This document shows, piece after piece, positions 44,860 through 54,677 of a DNA stretch of 64,000 nt. Numbering within the stretch: position 1 is the stretch's first letter; every line of letters begins with the position of its first letter. Made by a program: the position numbers and the translations under genes. The stretch spans positions 620,001 to 684,000 of the forward strand of contig NZNV01000017.1 in the NCBI GenBank assembly GCA_002695025.1. The letters are read 5' to 3'. The notes beneath the pieces were generated by a model. That model searched no databases and was not told where the DNA came from. It saw nothing but the letters and a program-made list of their open reading frames with translations. This stretch comes from Owenweeksia sp. (lineage in GTDB: Bacteria > Bacteroidota > Bacteroidia > Flavobacteriales > Schleiferiaceae).

Positions 44860-45607
44860 AAAACTAACTATACTAATGCTTTGTGCCTTTGGTTTCCACG
44901 GCTATGCTCAGTTGGAAACTTCAGCCGATTTTAAGCGGCAGGTCTATGACCGGGCATATACATTGGGAATAGTTGGTCATTCACGGGGCTATGCTCTAAA
45001 CGGCCGCTATCTTAAATACAAGGACGGTTTTAATACTGAGGGAGTGGAAGTAGAGATGACCAAGCTGCGTCATCCAAAGGAAGTACGAACACCTAACCAA
45101 TTTGCCAGTAATTCCAGGGGATACGTTTATGGACGTTTAAATTCCTTTTATAGTTTGAGAATAGGGTATGTAAGTGAAAGCATCCTTTATGACAAGACTG
45201 ACCAAGGCACAGTTTCTATTGGGGTGGTATATTCAACAGGTGCTTCCTTCGGCCTTCTCAAGCCTATTTATCTACAGGTTTATGAAGAATCCTCATCGCC
45301 CATTGGAATTTTAAGGACCGTTCGGTACAACCCTGACAAGCATAATGTGTCTAATATCTACGGAGAAGCAAATTTCTTCAAAGGATTTGGAGAAATTAGC
45401 TTAAAGCCAGGTGTTTATGGAAAAATTGGATTCTCATTTGACTTTGATTTGTTAGACCGTAAGGTTACCTCCCTCGAAACGGGTGTGATCTATGACCTGT
45501 TTTTTACCGAGGTGCCCATTTTTTATGAAGAAGGTGGGAATGACGTCAATCAAATAGGCTTTTTCCAGCTTTACCTGGCTGTAAATTTTGGTTACAAAAA
45601 GAATTGA
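44852..45607 (+). CDS. Exported beta-barrel-like protein of unknown function (251 aa)
   Basis: The protein has a signal peptide (about residues 1-19, FHGYAQ) and alternating hydrophobic/polar strands with many Tyr, Gly and Phe (for example [20 protein letters not shown]), ending NFGYKKN. This suggests a small outer-membrane barrel. I do not recognise the family beyond conserved Bacteroidetes hypotheticals found near lipA. It overlaps ytxJ by 8 nt at its start and lipA by 1 nt at its stop (TGATG), so all four genes from 44390 to 46485 form one tightly packed operon. Confidence 0.82.
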   Translation: MTKKLTILMLCAFGFHGYAQLETSADFKRQVYDRAYTLGIVGHSRGYALNGRYLKYKDGFNTEGVEVEMTKLRHPKEVRTPNQFASNSRGYVYGRLNSFYSLRIGYVSESILYDKTDQGTVSIGVVYSTGASFGLLKPIYLQVYEESSSPIGILRTVRYNPDKHNVSNIYGEANFFKGFGEISLKPGVYGKIGFSFDFDLLDRKVTSLETGVIYDLFFTEVPIFYEEGGNDVNQIGFFQLYLAVNFGYKKN

Positions 45608-46485
45608 TGAGTACAACAGCGGAGCCAGGTCTTCTCCAGGAGCGACAAAAGAAACCTAGATGGTTGAGGGTAAAATTACCCACTGGCCATAATTACCGTA
45701 ACCTACGTTCGTTGGTTGACGGCTATAAGCTCCATACTATATGTGAAAGCGGGGCTTGTCCTAATATGGGTGAGTGCTGGGGAGCCGGTACTGCCACATT
45801 CATGATATTGGGAAATACCTGTACACGCAGTTGCGGCTTTTGTGCCGTGAATACCGGCAGGCCCGAAGATGTAGACTGGGACGAACCCGAAAGAGTGGCT
45901 CGTTCCGTTAAATTGATGAAGGTGAAACACTGTGTACTCACCTCGGTAGATCGTGACGACCTTTATGACGGAGGTTCTATTTTGTGGGCAGAAACCGTAA
46001 AAGCTGTTCGCAGGATGAGTCCAGGAACCACTATGGAAACCCTTATTCCCGACTTTAAAGGCGAGAAGATAAATATTGACCGTATTGTTAATGTAGCTCC
46101 GGAAATTGTTAGCCATAATATGGAAACGGTAAGAAGATTAACCCGTAAAGTTCGTATACAGGCGCAGTATGATCGTAGTCTCGAAGTACTGGCGTACCTT
46201 AAGGAACAGGGCTTGCCACGCACCAAAAGTGGTATTATGCTGGGGCTGGGTGAAATGGAAGAAGAAGTGGTAGAAACCATGAAAGATCTCAGGGAAGCTG
46301 AGGTGGATATCATTACCCTGGGTCAATACCTGCAACCCACCACTAAGCATTTACCGGTTTACGAATTTGTGCCCCCGGAACAATTTGAAAAATATAAAAA
46401 GATTGGCAATGATCTGGGATTCAGGTATGTGGAGAGCGGGCCTTTAGTGCGTTCTTCGTATCATGCCGAACAACATCTGTTTTAA
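45607..46485 (+). CDS. lipA: Lipoyl synthase
   Basis: Radical SAM enzyme that inserts two sulfurs into octanoyl groups of the E2 and GcvH proteins. The protein of about 292 residues has the auxiliary cluster motif [13 protein letters not shown], the SAM-cluster motif CTRSCGFC and the C-terminal RSSYHAE. All family cysteines are present. The ATG at 45607 overlaps the stop of the preceding gene (TGATG); a TTG three bases earlier is less likely. gcvT, which works with lipoylated GcvH, is 9 kb downstream. Confidence 0.97.
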   Translation: MSTTAEPGLLQERQKKPRWLRVKLPTGHNYRNLRSLVDGYKLHTICESGACPNMGECWGAGTATFMILGNTCTRSCGFCAVNTGRPEDVDWDEPERVARSVKLMKVKHCVLTSVDRDDLYDGGSILWAETVKAVRRMSPGTTMETLIPDFKGEKINIDRIVNVAPEIVSHNMETVRRLTRKVRIQAQYDRSLEVLAYLKEQGLPRTKSGIMLGLGEMEEEVVETMKDLREAEVDIITLGQYLQPTTKHLPVYEFVPPEQFEKYKKIGNDLGFRYVESGPLVRSSYHAEQHLF

Positions 46486-46508
46486 GGAAATTTCAATTTT
46501 TTGTAAAT

Positions 46509-46516
46509 TATATTTG
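46509..46516 (+). promoter_or_regulatory. -7 element for the large T9SS propeller protein
   Basis: TATATTTG matches TAnnTTTG; transcription would start near 46523, 24 nt before the ATG at 46547. This supports that start over one inside lipA. Confidence 0.55.
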
Positions 46517-46546
46517 TACCCCTTCGAAAAAAGTAAAATGATAAAT

Positions 46547-49500
46547 ATGAAAAAAGGAATACTCATAAGCGGTGTATCTCTGGTTGCTCTGGTACTGGCG
46601 GTGGTATTTAATAGTAGCACACAGTCGGTGGACTATTATCAACCTAGAAAAACCGCCATTAAAGAGAATGGTGCTCGTGGAGCCCACCAATGGTTGCACA
46701 AGATCAGGGCGAATCAGGTTACCGGAAAGATAGATCCGGCCGATGTGGAAAGAGCTTATGAGCAAGTGGAGCTTTTGAAGTCCAAAAAATCTTCTGCACT
46801 TAATCTGCAGTGGGAAGAAATGGGTCCTACTACAATTGGTGGCCGTACCAGGGCCATTTTAATTGACCCGGCTAATTCTCAGCACATGTTTGCCGCAGCC
46901 GTTAGTGGTGGGCTTTTTGAAACCCAGAATGGAGGTTCTACCTGGGGTGAAGTAATTGGGGCTCCCAGCGCTATAATTGTCAGCTTGGCAATGGCTCCCA
47001 ACGGTGATATCTATTATGGAACCGGTGAAGGAATGTATGCCGGTGACGGGGGCAATGAAAACTCCGGTTTCCGTGGAGATGGTATGTACAAATCTGTTGA
47101 TGGTGGAAAAAACTTCACACAATTGGCTAATACCACATCATGGAATGCAGTAGGTAAAATAGCGGTAGATCCTAATAATAGCAACCGGGTATATGCAGCA
47201 ACAAACACTGGTCTTATGGTATCGGATGATGCGGGAGAATCCTGGCAGGCAGCTTTCAATGCATTTAACTCCAATGCGAAAGATCTTTTTGTAACGGTTT
47301 CCGGGAAGGTATGGGTAAAGCAGGGATCCGGGGTTTACCGTTCAGATAATGGAAATGTAGGCTCGTTCAGTCTTGCTCCGGGACTTCCCTCCATTACCGG
47401 TCGTGCCCGTATTGCAGCTTCTCCTGAGGATGATCAGTATGTATACGTGGTAGCCTGTGATAATTTCGGACACTTTGATAAAGCTTACCAATCCAAAGAT
47501 GGTGGTAACACCTGGAATATCATAGGACAACGTTCATCACTGTTGAACCCCCATGGTGCGCAAGGTAACCCCCAGGGGAACTATAATAATATGCTGGGTG
47601 TATCACCCATTAATAAGGAAAGAATATTTGTGGGTGGTGTAACCCTGTGGGAATGGAGTGCCCAGAACGGATGGCTTCAAATCGCCTCTCTTGGTGATGC
47701 ACCGGGCAGTACTTTTTATGTTCATGCGGATAACCATGAGATAGTATTTGATCCAAATGATCCTACCAAAATATATGTGGGTAACGATGGAGGTATTTTT
47801 AAATCCAGTACGGACGGATTTACCTGGGCCTGGGAAGTACGTAATTATGTTACTACTCAGTTTTACCATATTGCTGTAGGTAGTTCCGGTGAAATGCTGG
47901 GAGGAACACAGGATAATGGAACTATTTTTATTGACCCTTCTTCTATGTTCCCCAAATCAGGTAAGCGTACTTCAGGTATCAACCTGAACGGAGTAATTAG
48001 AGACGGTGATGGTGGTGACGCAGAAATTTCAAGGCTGGATCCAGACATACTATTCAAGGAAATGCAATATGGACTGATGGGACGTTCAACTGACGGTGGC
48101 GTTACCTTTGATTATGTGCTTAACGATGATGTAGATCCTCGTAAAAGAGTAGGGGATCCAGCATTTGCACCCTTTGTAACTCCTTTTACACTTTGGGAAA
48201 GCCGTTACGATAACCTTAGCACGGATTCGATCAGGTTTAGTGCTGATAGTATAGTGCGTAGCCTTGGTTTTGGTAATGGTAATTCCACCTATACAAACTC
48301 TATACCTCGTCCGCAGCCTTCAGCAAAGTTTCTTCCTGAAGGTATCGTGATACGCGCAGGTTCTCTTACAGTTACTTCTGATGCAAACGGTAACCTTACT
48401 GGAGATGGTACCGGTAATTTTAATGTGTCTGACGGTACTTTTACTGTGACATTCAATAATCCTGTGAACCTGGAAATTGTGGCTACTGCAGCGGTTTATT
48501 ATGAAGCCGGTGCTACCGTGGTGGCTTCTAGTGCAACCAATGAATTGCCTTTACCTTATACGTTACCAAGTCGCTTAAACCCCACAGAGAGTGTGATGAT
48601 TCAGGATGTGGTTCAGTCCATGTTCTTTGTAGGTGTTACAGCTTATCCTGGTGACCCTGCAGCTATTGATAAAAATGAGATAGGTGGTATATGGATGACC
48701 CGTGGTGCACTCAGCGAATTGGATGAAGCTCCTACCTGGTACCACGTAGCTAAGTTGTCACCTGGAGCCAATGGTATTGATCCACAAACCATGACCGTAA
48801 GTGCTGATGGTAACACCCTTTGGATGGGTACCAGGAATGGTGTTCTATACCGTTGTACCAACCTGGCTGCTGCAAGAGATTCTGCAGCAATCTCCGTTAA
48901 TGACTTATATCTGGGAGGTGTTTTGCAAAGACCTTCCACCTCGGTTATTCAAACTTCTATTGCCAGAACTTTTGGTGGACGTGCCATTACCGGTATAGCC
49001 GTACATCCTTATGATCCTAACCGGGTATTGGTAACCCTGGGCAACTATGGTAATAACGATTATGTATATCTTTCTACCGATGCCCTGACAGGTGGTAACT
49101 TCAACTCGATTCAGGGTAATCTGCCCAAAATGCCTGTTTACTCGGCTACATTCAACTTCAAAAACCGCAACAGTATGAATGAGGTGATCGTTGGAACCGA
49201 GGCTGGCGTATATTCAACTTCTGATGTTTCAGGTGGTAATCCGGATTGGTCACTTGAATCCAATGGCATTGGAAGTAATGTTCCGATTTTCGACCTTATC
49301 CAGGATCGTGCTATCAGGACTGACCTTAAGCAAAATACCGATTTTGAAGGAGCTATTTATGCGGGAACGCATGGTCGTGGTATTTTCAAAACCACTTCCA
49401 CAGCTGATTACATCAGCATTGATGAACCCCAGGAAGTTGCGGCTGTAGCAGCACCTGAAGCCTTGAATGTTTTCCCTAACCCCGCTACCAGCCAGGTTAG

Positions 49501-49711
49501 TATTGGCTTAAACCTTGAAAACCGATCAGATGCCAAGATCACGATCCGTGATATCAATGGAAAGCTGGTAAAGACTCTTTCCTTTAAAAATCTGGATAGG
49601 GATACCAAGGATCTGGATGTGGATGTTTCCCGTCTTACTTCCGGAACCTATATCCTGACGTTGCAGACCGGTTCTAAAGTTCGTTCCGGGAAACTGATCA
49701 TTGCCCGTTAA
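46547..49711 (+). CDS. T9SS type A sorting-domain protein with sortilin/BNR-type beta-propeller (about 1,054 aa)
   Basis: Large exported protein. It starts MKKGILISGVSLVALVLAVV (signal/anchor); an ATG three codons earlier (46538) is possible. Residues about 90-430 hold repeated Asp-box/BNR blades (GGSTWGEV, SVDGGKNFTQL, SDDAGESWQA, SKDGGNTWNI, TDGFTWAWE), as in VPS10/sortilin-type propellers and exo-sialidase-like proteins. A middle part of about 200 residues (with ITSDANGNLTGDG-like strands) and more propeller-like sequence follow. A type A sorting tail ends the protein (LNVFPNPATSQVSIGL... KLIIAR). No sialidase arginine triad was verified, so an enzymatic role is not claimed. A terminator follows at 49741. 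Confidence 0.9.
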   Translation: MKKGILISGVSLVALVLAVVFNSSTQSVDYYQPRKTAIKENGARGAHQWLHKIRANQVTGKIDPADVERAYEQVELLKSKKSSALNLQWEEMGPTTIGGRTRAILIDPANSQHMFAAAVSGGLFETQNGGSTWGEVIGAPSAIIVSLAMAPNGDIYYGTGEGMYAGDGGNENSGFRGDGMYKSVDGGKNFTQLANTTSWNAVGKIAVDPNNSNRVYAATNTGLMVSDDAGESWQAAFNAFNSNAKDLFVTVSGKVWVKQGSGVYRSDNGNVGSFSLAPGLPSITGRARIAASPEDDQYVYVVACDNFGHFDKAYQSKDGGNTWNIIGQRSSLLNPHGAQGNPQGNYNNMLGVSPINKERIFVGGVTLWEWSAQNGWLQIASLGDAPGSTFYVHADNHEIVFDPNDPTKIYVGNDGGIFKSSTDGFTWAWEVRNYVTTQFYHIAVGSSGEMLGGTQDNGTIFIDPSSMFPKSGKRTSGINLNGVIRDGDGGDAEISRLDPDILFKEMQYGLMGRSTDGGVTFDYVLNDDVDPRKRVGDPAFAPFVTPFTLWESRYDNLSTDSIRFSADSIVRSLGFGNGNSTYTNSIPRPQPSAKFLPEGIVIRAGSLTVTSDANGNLTGDGTGNFNVSDGTFTVTFNNPVNLEIVATAAVYYEAGATVVASSATNELPLPYTLPSRLNPTESVMIQDVVQSMFFVGVTAYPGDPAAIDKNEIGGIWMTRGALSELDEAPTWYHVAKLSPGANGIDPQTMTVSADGNTLWMGTRNGVLYRCTNLAAARDSAAISVNDLYLGGVLQRPSTSVIQTSIARTFGGRAITGIAVHPYDPNRVLVTLGNYGNNDYVYLSTDALTGGNFNSIQGNLPKMPVYSATFNFKNRNSMNEVIVGTEAGVYSTSDVSGGNPDWSLESNGIGSNVPIFDLIQDRAIRTDLKQNTDFEGAIYAGTHGRGIFKTTSTADYISIDEPQEVAAVAAPEALNVFPNPATSQVSIGLNLENRSDAKITIRDINGKLVKTLSFKNLDRDTKDLDVDVSRLTSGTYILTLQTGSKVRSGKLIIAR

Positions 49712-49740
49712 TTGAAAATATAGTTCAGATTATACTAAAG

Positions 49741-49769
49741 AACCCGGAAGTTGCCCTTCCGGGTTTTTT
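49741..49769. terminator. Terminator between the T9SS propeller gene and pirin
   Basis: AACCCGGAA (49741-49749) pairs with TTCCGGGTT (49757-49765), followed by TTTTTTA. The A-run on the other side is short, so it acts mainly for the plus-strand gene. Confidence 0.88.
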
Positions 49770-50490
49770 AATGCCATTTCATAGGCAGCTCAATAACCAG
49801 GACTTTACTCTCGGTATAAGCCCGGAATTCCACATGGGAGGATCCAATATCCTCCAGGCCCAGGCTATCACGCTTATCGAGTATTTGATCCAGAACTTCT
49901 ATCTGCCCTTCTATCACAAAAACAAACAACCCGTGGTCGTGAGGTTTACTCAGGTCCAGCCCGGCCACACCACCTTCACTGAGTTCAGCCATGTAAAACC
50001 AGCATTGCTGGTTGATCCAGAGGGCTTCCGGGTTGTCAGGAGCCACTACGTTTATAAATGTATTGCGATGGGAATGAAGAGGGAATTCTTTCTGGTCATA
50101 GCGTGGATCAATATTCTGTTTATCGGGAATGATCCATATCTGCAGAAAGCTTACCCCTTCGGTCTGGCTGGCGTTAATTTCTGAATGGACAATGCCCTTG
50201 CCAGCTGACATAATCTGAACTTCCCCGGATCGTATTATTTTGTGCCTTCCGGTACTGTCACGGTGTTCCAATGCTCCCGAGAGAGGGATGGAAATAATCT
50301 CCATGTTGGAGTGGGGATGTGCTCCAAAGCCAGTGCCTGCATCCACAGTATCGTCATTAAAAACCCGAAGGGCTCCGAAATTCATTCTTTGCGGATTGTG
50401 GTAGCCCGCAAATGAAAACGTATGGAATGAGTTGAGCCAACCATGCTCAGCATGTCCACGAGTGTTGGCTTTATACAAGGTACTTTTCAT
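49768..50490 (-). CDS. Pirin family protein
   Basis: Bicupin metal-binding protein of 240 residues. The N-terminal cupin holds the metal-ligand region GFGAHPHSNMEIISIPLSG and LEHRDSTG. Then come GKGIVHSEIN and LQIWIIPDKQNIDPRYDQ, which are characteristic of the pirin/YhhW group; some members have quercetin 2,3-dioxygenase activity. The actual substrate is unknown. It stands alone, divergent from the usp-sulP-miaE operon. Confidence 0.93.
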   Translation of the reverse strand: MKSTLYKANTRGHAEHGWLNSFHTFSFAGYHNPQRMNFGALRVFNDDTVDAGTGFGAHPHSNMEIISIPLSGALEHRDSTGRHKIIRSGEVQIMSAGKGIVHSEINASQTEGVSFLQIWIIPDKQNIDPRYDQKEFPLHSHRNTFINVVAPDNPEALWINQQCWFYMAELSEGGVAGLDLSKPHDHGLFVFVIEGQIEVLDQILDKRDSLGLEDIGSSHVEFRAYTESKVLVIELPMKWH

Positions 50491-50580
50491 ATTTTATTTT
50501 TATAAACTATTTAAGATCACTGGAAGTTCCTTACCAGTTCTAATCAGAAGTCTTAAATTGGAAGGAATTATAACAAAGTT

Positions 50581-51447
50581 ATGATAGAAAAACCTTTCGG
50601 GAATATAGCTACTGCTATTGCCTTTTCACCCAATATGGAGGCTAATATAGCGGAGTCGGTAAGGATAAAACAGTCCCTGGGAGAAAGATTGATCCTTATT
50701 CACATTGGTGACCGTACTCCTGAAGAAGAACAACTGCTCAGTGAAGTGCTTGGCAGGCAGCAGGTGAACCAGGAGGAGATCGTCTTGGTATGGGAGGAAG
50801 GCGACCCGGTAACGGCTATCCTGAAAGCCTGCACCGAGCATAAAGTAGACCTTCTTATAGCCGGAGCTTTGCCACGGGAAGGTTTGTTGAAATATTACAT
50901 CGGCTCGGTGGCAAGAAGGTTGGTGCGAAAGTCTGACTGTTCCATTCTCCTTATGACGCATCCAAATCAATTTAAAAGCTCCTGCAGAAGGATAGTAGTC
51001 AATGGGCTGGACCATCCCAAAACTCCTATTACCATTGAAACCGCCATTAAGGTAGGCGTGCATTTTCGCTCTTCAGAAATAGTTATTGTAGAGGAAGTAG
51101 TGCCGGCCAGGGTGGGCAAGAGAGTGGAGGATGATAAGAGCCTGGAAGAGGTAAATCAGGCTAAGAAGAGTATTCAGGAGAAGGAAAACCAACGTATTAA
51201 CACCATCCTTCAGGGTATTGATATTCCTTCGGATATCAAGGTGAGTGAGAAGTGTATTTTCGGCAAAAGAGGGTATACCATTGGCCATTTCACGCAACAA
51301 TTCAACGCAGATTTACTGGTAATGAACTCCCCGGATACCAAGCTGGGCTTTTTGGACCGGGTGTTTACCCATGACCTGGAATATATTTTGTCCGAATTGC
51401 CCAGTGACCTTTTAATCGTGCATAGTTCCGAACGACCCCATAGTTGA
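50581..51447 (+). CDS. Universal stress protein, tandem type
   Basis: A 288-residue protein with two UspA-like halves (about 1-140 and 145-288). The first ends with the nucleotide-site-like VARRLVRKSDCSILLM. The second ends with YILSELPSDLLIVHS. The exact GxxG(9x)G(S/T) ATP motif is not clearly preserved, so ATP binding is uncertain. It is the first gene of a usp-sulP-miaE operon; its stop codon overlaps the TTG start of sulP by 4 nt. A direct link to anion transport is therefore plausible. Confidence 0.86.
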   Translation: MIEKPFGNIATAIAFSPNMEANIAESVRIKQSLGERLILIHIGDRTPEEEQLLSEVLGRQQVNQEEIVLVWEEGDPVTAILKACTEHKVDLLIAGALPREGLLKYYIGSVARRLVRKSDCSILLMTHPNQFKSSCRRIVVNGLDHPKTPITIETAIKVGVHFRSSEIVIVEEVVPARVGKRVEDDKSLEEVNQAKKSIQEKENQRINTILQGIDIPSDIKVSEKCIFGKRGYTIGHFTQQFNADLLVMNSPDTKLGFLDRVFTHDLEYILSELPSDLLIVHSSERPHS

Positions 51448-53645
51448 AAGAACACCTTCAAAATATCGGTAAAAATATCTTTCCTGGCTTTGTGGTATCT
51501 CTCATTGCCCTCCCCTTGTCGCTGGGACTGGCCTTAGCTTCTGGTGTACCACCTTTGGCCGGTATTATAGCCGGAGTGGTGGGCGGCATAATTGTTTCTA
51601 CCCTGGGAGGCTCTAACGTAACCGTTACAGGTGCCGGAAACGGTCTGGTAGTGGTAACCCTGAGTGCCGTAATGACGCTGGGCGCAGGTGATTTACAGAC
51701 AGGTTACCTCTATACATTGGCTGCAGTTGTGTGTTCAGGAGGGCTTATCTTTCTATTTGGTTTATTGCGTTTTGGGGCACTCAGCGATTTTTTCCCCTCC
51801 CCGGCCGTACAGGGAATGCTGGCAGCTATTGGATTGATCATAATGTCCAAACAATTGCATGTAATGATAGGAGAGGTAAGTCCGGAAGCCAGTTCTCCCA
51901 TGGAGTTATTTGCTTCCCTTCATGAATCGGTTGGTAGCCTGTGGAATGGACAGGTTCCGGTTTTGGCTTACGTAATTGGTATAGCATCGCTCCTCATCAT
52001 GTTTCTTTACGCGCGCATCCGTAATCCGGTTTTTCACCTGGTGCCCGCTCCGATGTGGGTAGTGTTACTGTCAGTAGGGTTGGTTTATTTCACCCAAAAA
52101 AATGAACAGACCCTGGCTCCGTTGCCACCGGAATACCTGATCAATATTCCCGATAATGTATTCAACCAGCTGGCATTTCCTGATTTTTCCAAGCTTGCCA
52201 CAGGCGAATTTATGGTAGCGGTTATCTCACTCACTTTCATTGCCAGTGTAGAATCCCTTCTAAGCATTAAGGCGGTGGATAAGCTGGACCCGCAACGCAG
52301 AAGATCTAACGTTAATAAAGATCTTAGGGCCATTGGAGTGGCCACGGTAGTGTCTGGCTTGCTGGGCGGGATTAACGTGGTTTCAGTAATTGCACGTAGC
52401 TCCGTTAATGTAAACAATGGTGCCACTAACCGTTTATCCAACCTTTTCCACGGAATTTTCCTGGCCGTATTTGTATTGATATTTACAGCCTTTTTACAGC
52501 ATATACCCCTTCCGGCACTGGCAGCAATACTGGTGTATACCGGTTATAAGCTGGCAGCTCCCTCTGTTTTCAGGGATATGGCTTCGGTAGGCTGGGTACA
52601 GTTCGTCATCTTTCTGGTAACCATGATAGCCACTTTGTTTACCGGTTTAATTACCGGTATAGCCGTAGGTATAGGTGTAACCCTGCTTTTCCAATTAGGC
52701 GCTATCAAACATATCAGCACATTGCTCAGAAACATTTTCAGACCCAATACACTCTTGTACCAGGAAAGTGATCATCAGTATCACCTTAGTGTGCGTGCTT
52801 TCAGCAATTTTCTCAATTTTTTGGGTATCAAGAAAAAACTGGATTCCATCCCCCGTGATTCCACCGTAATTGTTGATTTCAGCCTGAGTGAATTTGTAGA
52901 TCATTCGGTGATGGATCAGCTCCACGATTATTACCAGAATTTCAGGATGGCCGGGGGTAACCTGGAGGTGGTAGGTTTAGATGACCTCAGTACCAGCAGC
53001 AGCCATCCTCTAGCTCCAAGACAGAGCCGCGCGCTTCCGCGTCATCGCAAAAGGAGCCAGATCACCAAAAGACAGCAGGGCATTATCCGTTTCGCGGATC
53101 GTTTACATTGGCAAACATTCCCAGGCGAATTCTATGAAGCGGAGGATTTTGAAGATTTTAAATATTTCGCTACCCGTATTATTGATAAAGGAAGGAATCT
53201 CCTAAGAGGTAAAAGGGGAAGCGTACGCATTGCAATGGCTGACCTGGACTATCATGAGGGAGAGTTTATTGCCCGTGAGTCTTTGCATAGTACCATGATA
53301 TGCCTTCATCTGCCTGTAAGAGTGGCCGAGTTTGTCATGGATAAGGAAAACCTGCTGGATCGTGTGGCCTACCTGGCGGGGTTCAGGGATATTAATTTTA
53401 AAAGCCATACTGATTTTTCACAGCGCTTCAAACTAAAAGGTGATGATCTCCTGAATATCCGCAGGTTCTTCAATGATGAGGTCATCAACTTCTTTGAAAG
53501 TAATAAACTCTATCATGTGGAGTCCAACGGCCACTCCCTCCTGATCTTTGAAAAGGAGCGGATAAGCACTCTGAGTGAGATTAAACAATTGGTTAGTTTT
53601 GCAAACCGGCTGGCTAATCTGTTAAATGAGAAATACTCAAATTGA
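51444..53645 (+). CDS. SulP family inorganic anion transporter with extended C-terminus
   Basis: Membrane transporter of the sulfate/bicarbonate SulP family, 733 residues. Features are FPGFVVSLIALPLSLGLALASG at the first span (read in two parts), GSNVTVTGAGNGLVV, SVESLLSIKAVDKLDP and RSSVNVNNGA. About ten to twelve membrane spans cover residues 15-410. A STAS domain starts near 440 (STVIVDFSLSEFVDHSV) and is followed by about 170 further cytoplasmic residues. Translation most likely starts at TTG 51444, which overlaps the usp stop (TTGA), since no ATG occurs before the first span. miaE follows with a 1-nt overlap. The substrate cannot be told from sequence alone. Confidence 0.9.
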   Translation: MKEHLQNIGKNIFPGFVVSLIALPLSLGLALASGVPPLAGIIAGVVGGIIVSTLGGSNVTVTGAGNGLVVVTLSAVMTLGAGDLQTGYLYTLAAVVCSGGLIFLFGLLRFGALSDFFPSPAVQGMLAAIGLIIMSKQLHVMIGEVSPEASSPMELFASLHESVGSLWNGQVPVLAYVIGIASLLIMFLYARIRNPVFHLVPAPMWVVLLSVGLVYFTQKNEQTLAPLPPEYLINIPDNVFNQLAFPDFSKLATGEFMVAVISLTFIASVESLLSIKAVDKLDPQRRRSNVNKDLRAIGVATVVSGLLGGINVVSVIARSSVNVNNGATNRLSNLFHGIFLAVFVLIFTAFLQHIPLPALAAILVYTGYKLAAPSVFRDMASVGWVQFVIFLVTMIATLFTGLITGIAVGIGVTLLFQLGAIKHISTLLRNIFRPNTLLYQESDHQYHLSVRAFSNFLNFLGIKKKLDSIPRDSTVIVDFSLSEFVDHSVMDQLHDYYQNFRMAGGNLEVVGLDDLSTSSSHPLAPRQSRALPRHRKRSQITKRQQGIIRFADRLHWQTFPGEFYEAEDFEDFKYFATRIIDKGRNLLRGKRGSVRIAMADLDYHEGEFIARESLHSTMICLHLPVRVAEFVMDKENLLDRVAYLAGFRDINFKSHTDFSQRFKLKGDDLLNIRRFFNDEVINFFESNKLYHVESNGHSLLIFEKERISTLSEIKQLVSFANRLANLLNEKYSN

Positions 53646-54226
53646 TGTTGCGATTAAAATTACCTACGGACCCTCGTTGGGCCAATATTGCCGAGGATAA
53701 TTTAGAAGAAATACTGATCGATCATGCCTTTTGTGAGCAGAAGGCGGCTTCCACAGCTATTTCATTCTTGGTTACCTACCCGGAACTCTCGGAGTTGGTT
53801 ACAGAAATGGCGGCCCTGGCCAGGGAGGAAATGAGCCATTTTGAAATGGTGCATAAGATCATCCTGGAAAGGGGGTTTGTGCTGGGGCGTGAGCGCAAGG
53901 ATGAATATGTGGGGGAGATAAGTTCTTTTTTCCCGAAAACCGGTGATCGTACAGAAAGGCTGATCAATCGCTTACTCATTGCTGCCCTTATTGAAGCCCG
54001 AAGTTGTGAGCGTTTCAAAGTACTCAGTGAAAACCTGAAAGACCAGGAGCTGGCAAAGTTTTATTCCCGGCTGATGGTGAGTGAAGCCAATCATTATTCC
54101 CTCTTTATCAGGCTGGCCCGAACCTATGGAGATAGGGAAGAAGTAGATCAAAAATGGGAATCTCTCCTGAATTTTGAAGGAGAGGTGATGGCGCGCTTTG
54201 GTAAAAAGGAACATATCCACGGCTAA
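53645..54226 (+). CDS. miaE: tRNA-(ms2io6A37) hydroxylase
   Basis: Non-haem di-iron monooxygenase that hydroxylates the isopentenyl group of ms2i6A37 in tRNA. The 193-residue ferritin-like helical protein has the paired iron-ligand motifs DHAFCEQKAAS and REEMSHFEMVHKI, then EARSCERFKVL and VSEANHYSLFI. The ATG at 53645 overlaps the sulP stop (TGATG). Function follows the family; nothing suggests a link to anion transport beyond operon position. Confidence 0.93.
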   Translation: MLRLKLPTDPRWANIAEDNLEEILIDHAFCEQKAASTAISFLVTYPELSELVTEMAALAREEMSHFEMVHKIILERGFVLGRERKDEYVGEISSFFPKTGDRTERLINRLLIAALIEARSCERFKVLSENLKDQELAKFYSRLMVSEANHYSLFIRLARTYGDREEVDQKWESLLNFEGEVMARFGKKEHIHG

Positions 54227-54677
54227 AATTTCCTTTTCAGGAAAAATCAGGAAAAAAGGATTTTCGGAAATTTACTACATAACTCCCTGGGAGCTAAAAA
54301 TCTCTGAATTAGAGGGATGCCGGCAATATGATCGATTGAATTAAGTAGCTGATATTTCCAGAAGAGTAAAGAAACCAGGCTTACCTTTCCTTTTTTATTG
54401 AATTTTAGAATAATTTATAGTATAAATATTTTTTTATCAGTAAATTACAATCTGTTTAGCTGAAGGTTTATGAGTAGGGTTTTGTATAAGCTCATTTTAA
54501 TCGGCATGAATAATCAGGGAGGGAATCCAGGGAGAGTAATTTATATACAGGACATCTACTACAGAATGCTCTTACCGTTAGGGGGGATCTGATTTATGTA
54601 ATCCGAGCTAGCATTTACCTTATTTTTGAATTGTGAACAATGAAAGTTGACCAGGTAATATTTTAAACTCAGGTATT
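54227..54677. other. 451-bp region without a gene
   Basis: AT-rich, with no convincing open frame longer than 28 codons. A CTCCC-TGGGAG dyad lies near 54284-54294. A -7 element TATTTTTG lies at 54621-54628 for the downstream receiver gene. Nothing else stands out. Confidence 0.5.
54621..54628 (+). promoter_or_regulatory. -7 element for the receiver-domain gene
   Basis: TATTTTTG matches TAnnTTTG, 49 bp before the ATG at 54678. No TTG at the usual distance. Confidence 0.45.

Noticed and set aside
54471-54595. 28-codon frame MNNQGGNPG... before the receiver gene
   Set aside because: No signal, promoter or recognisable motif; the length is within chance for AT-rich DNA.
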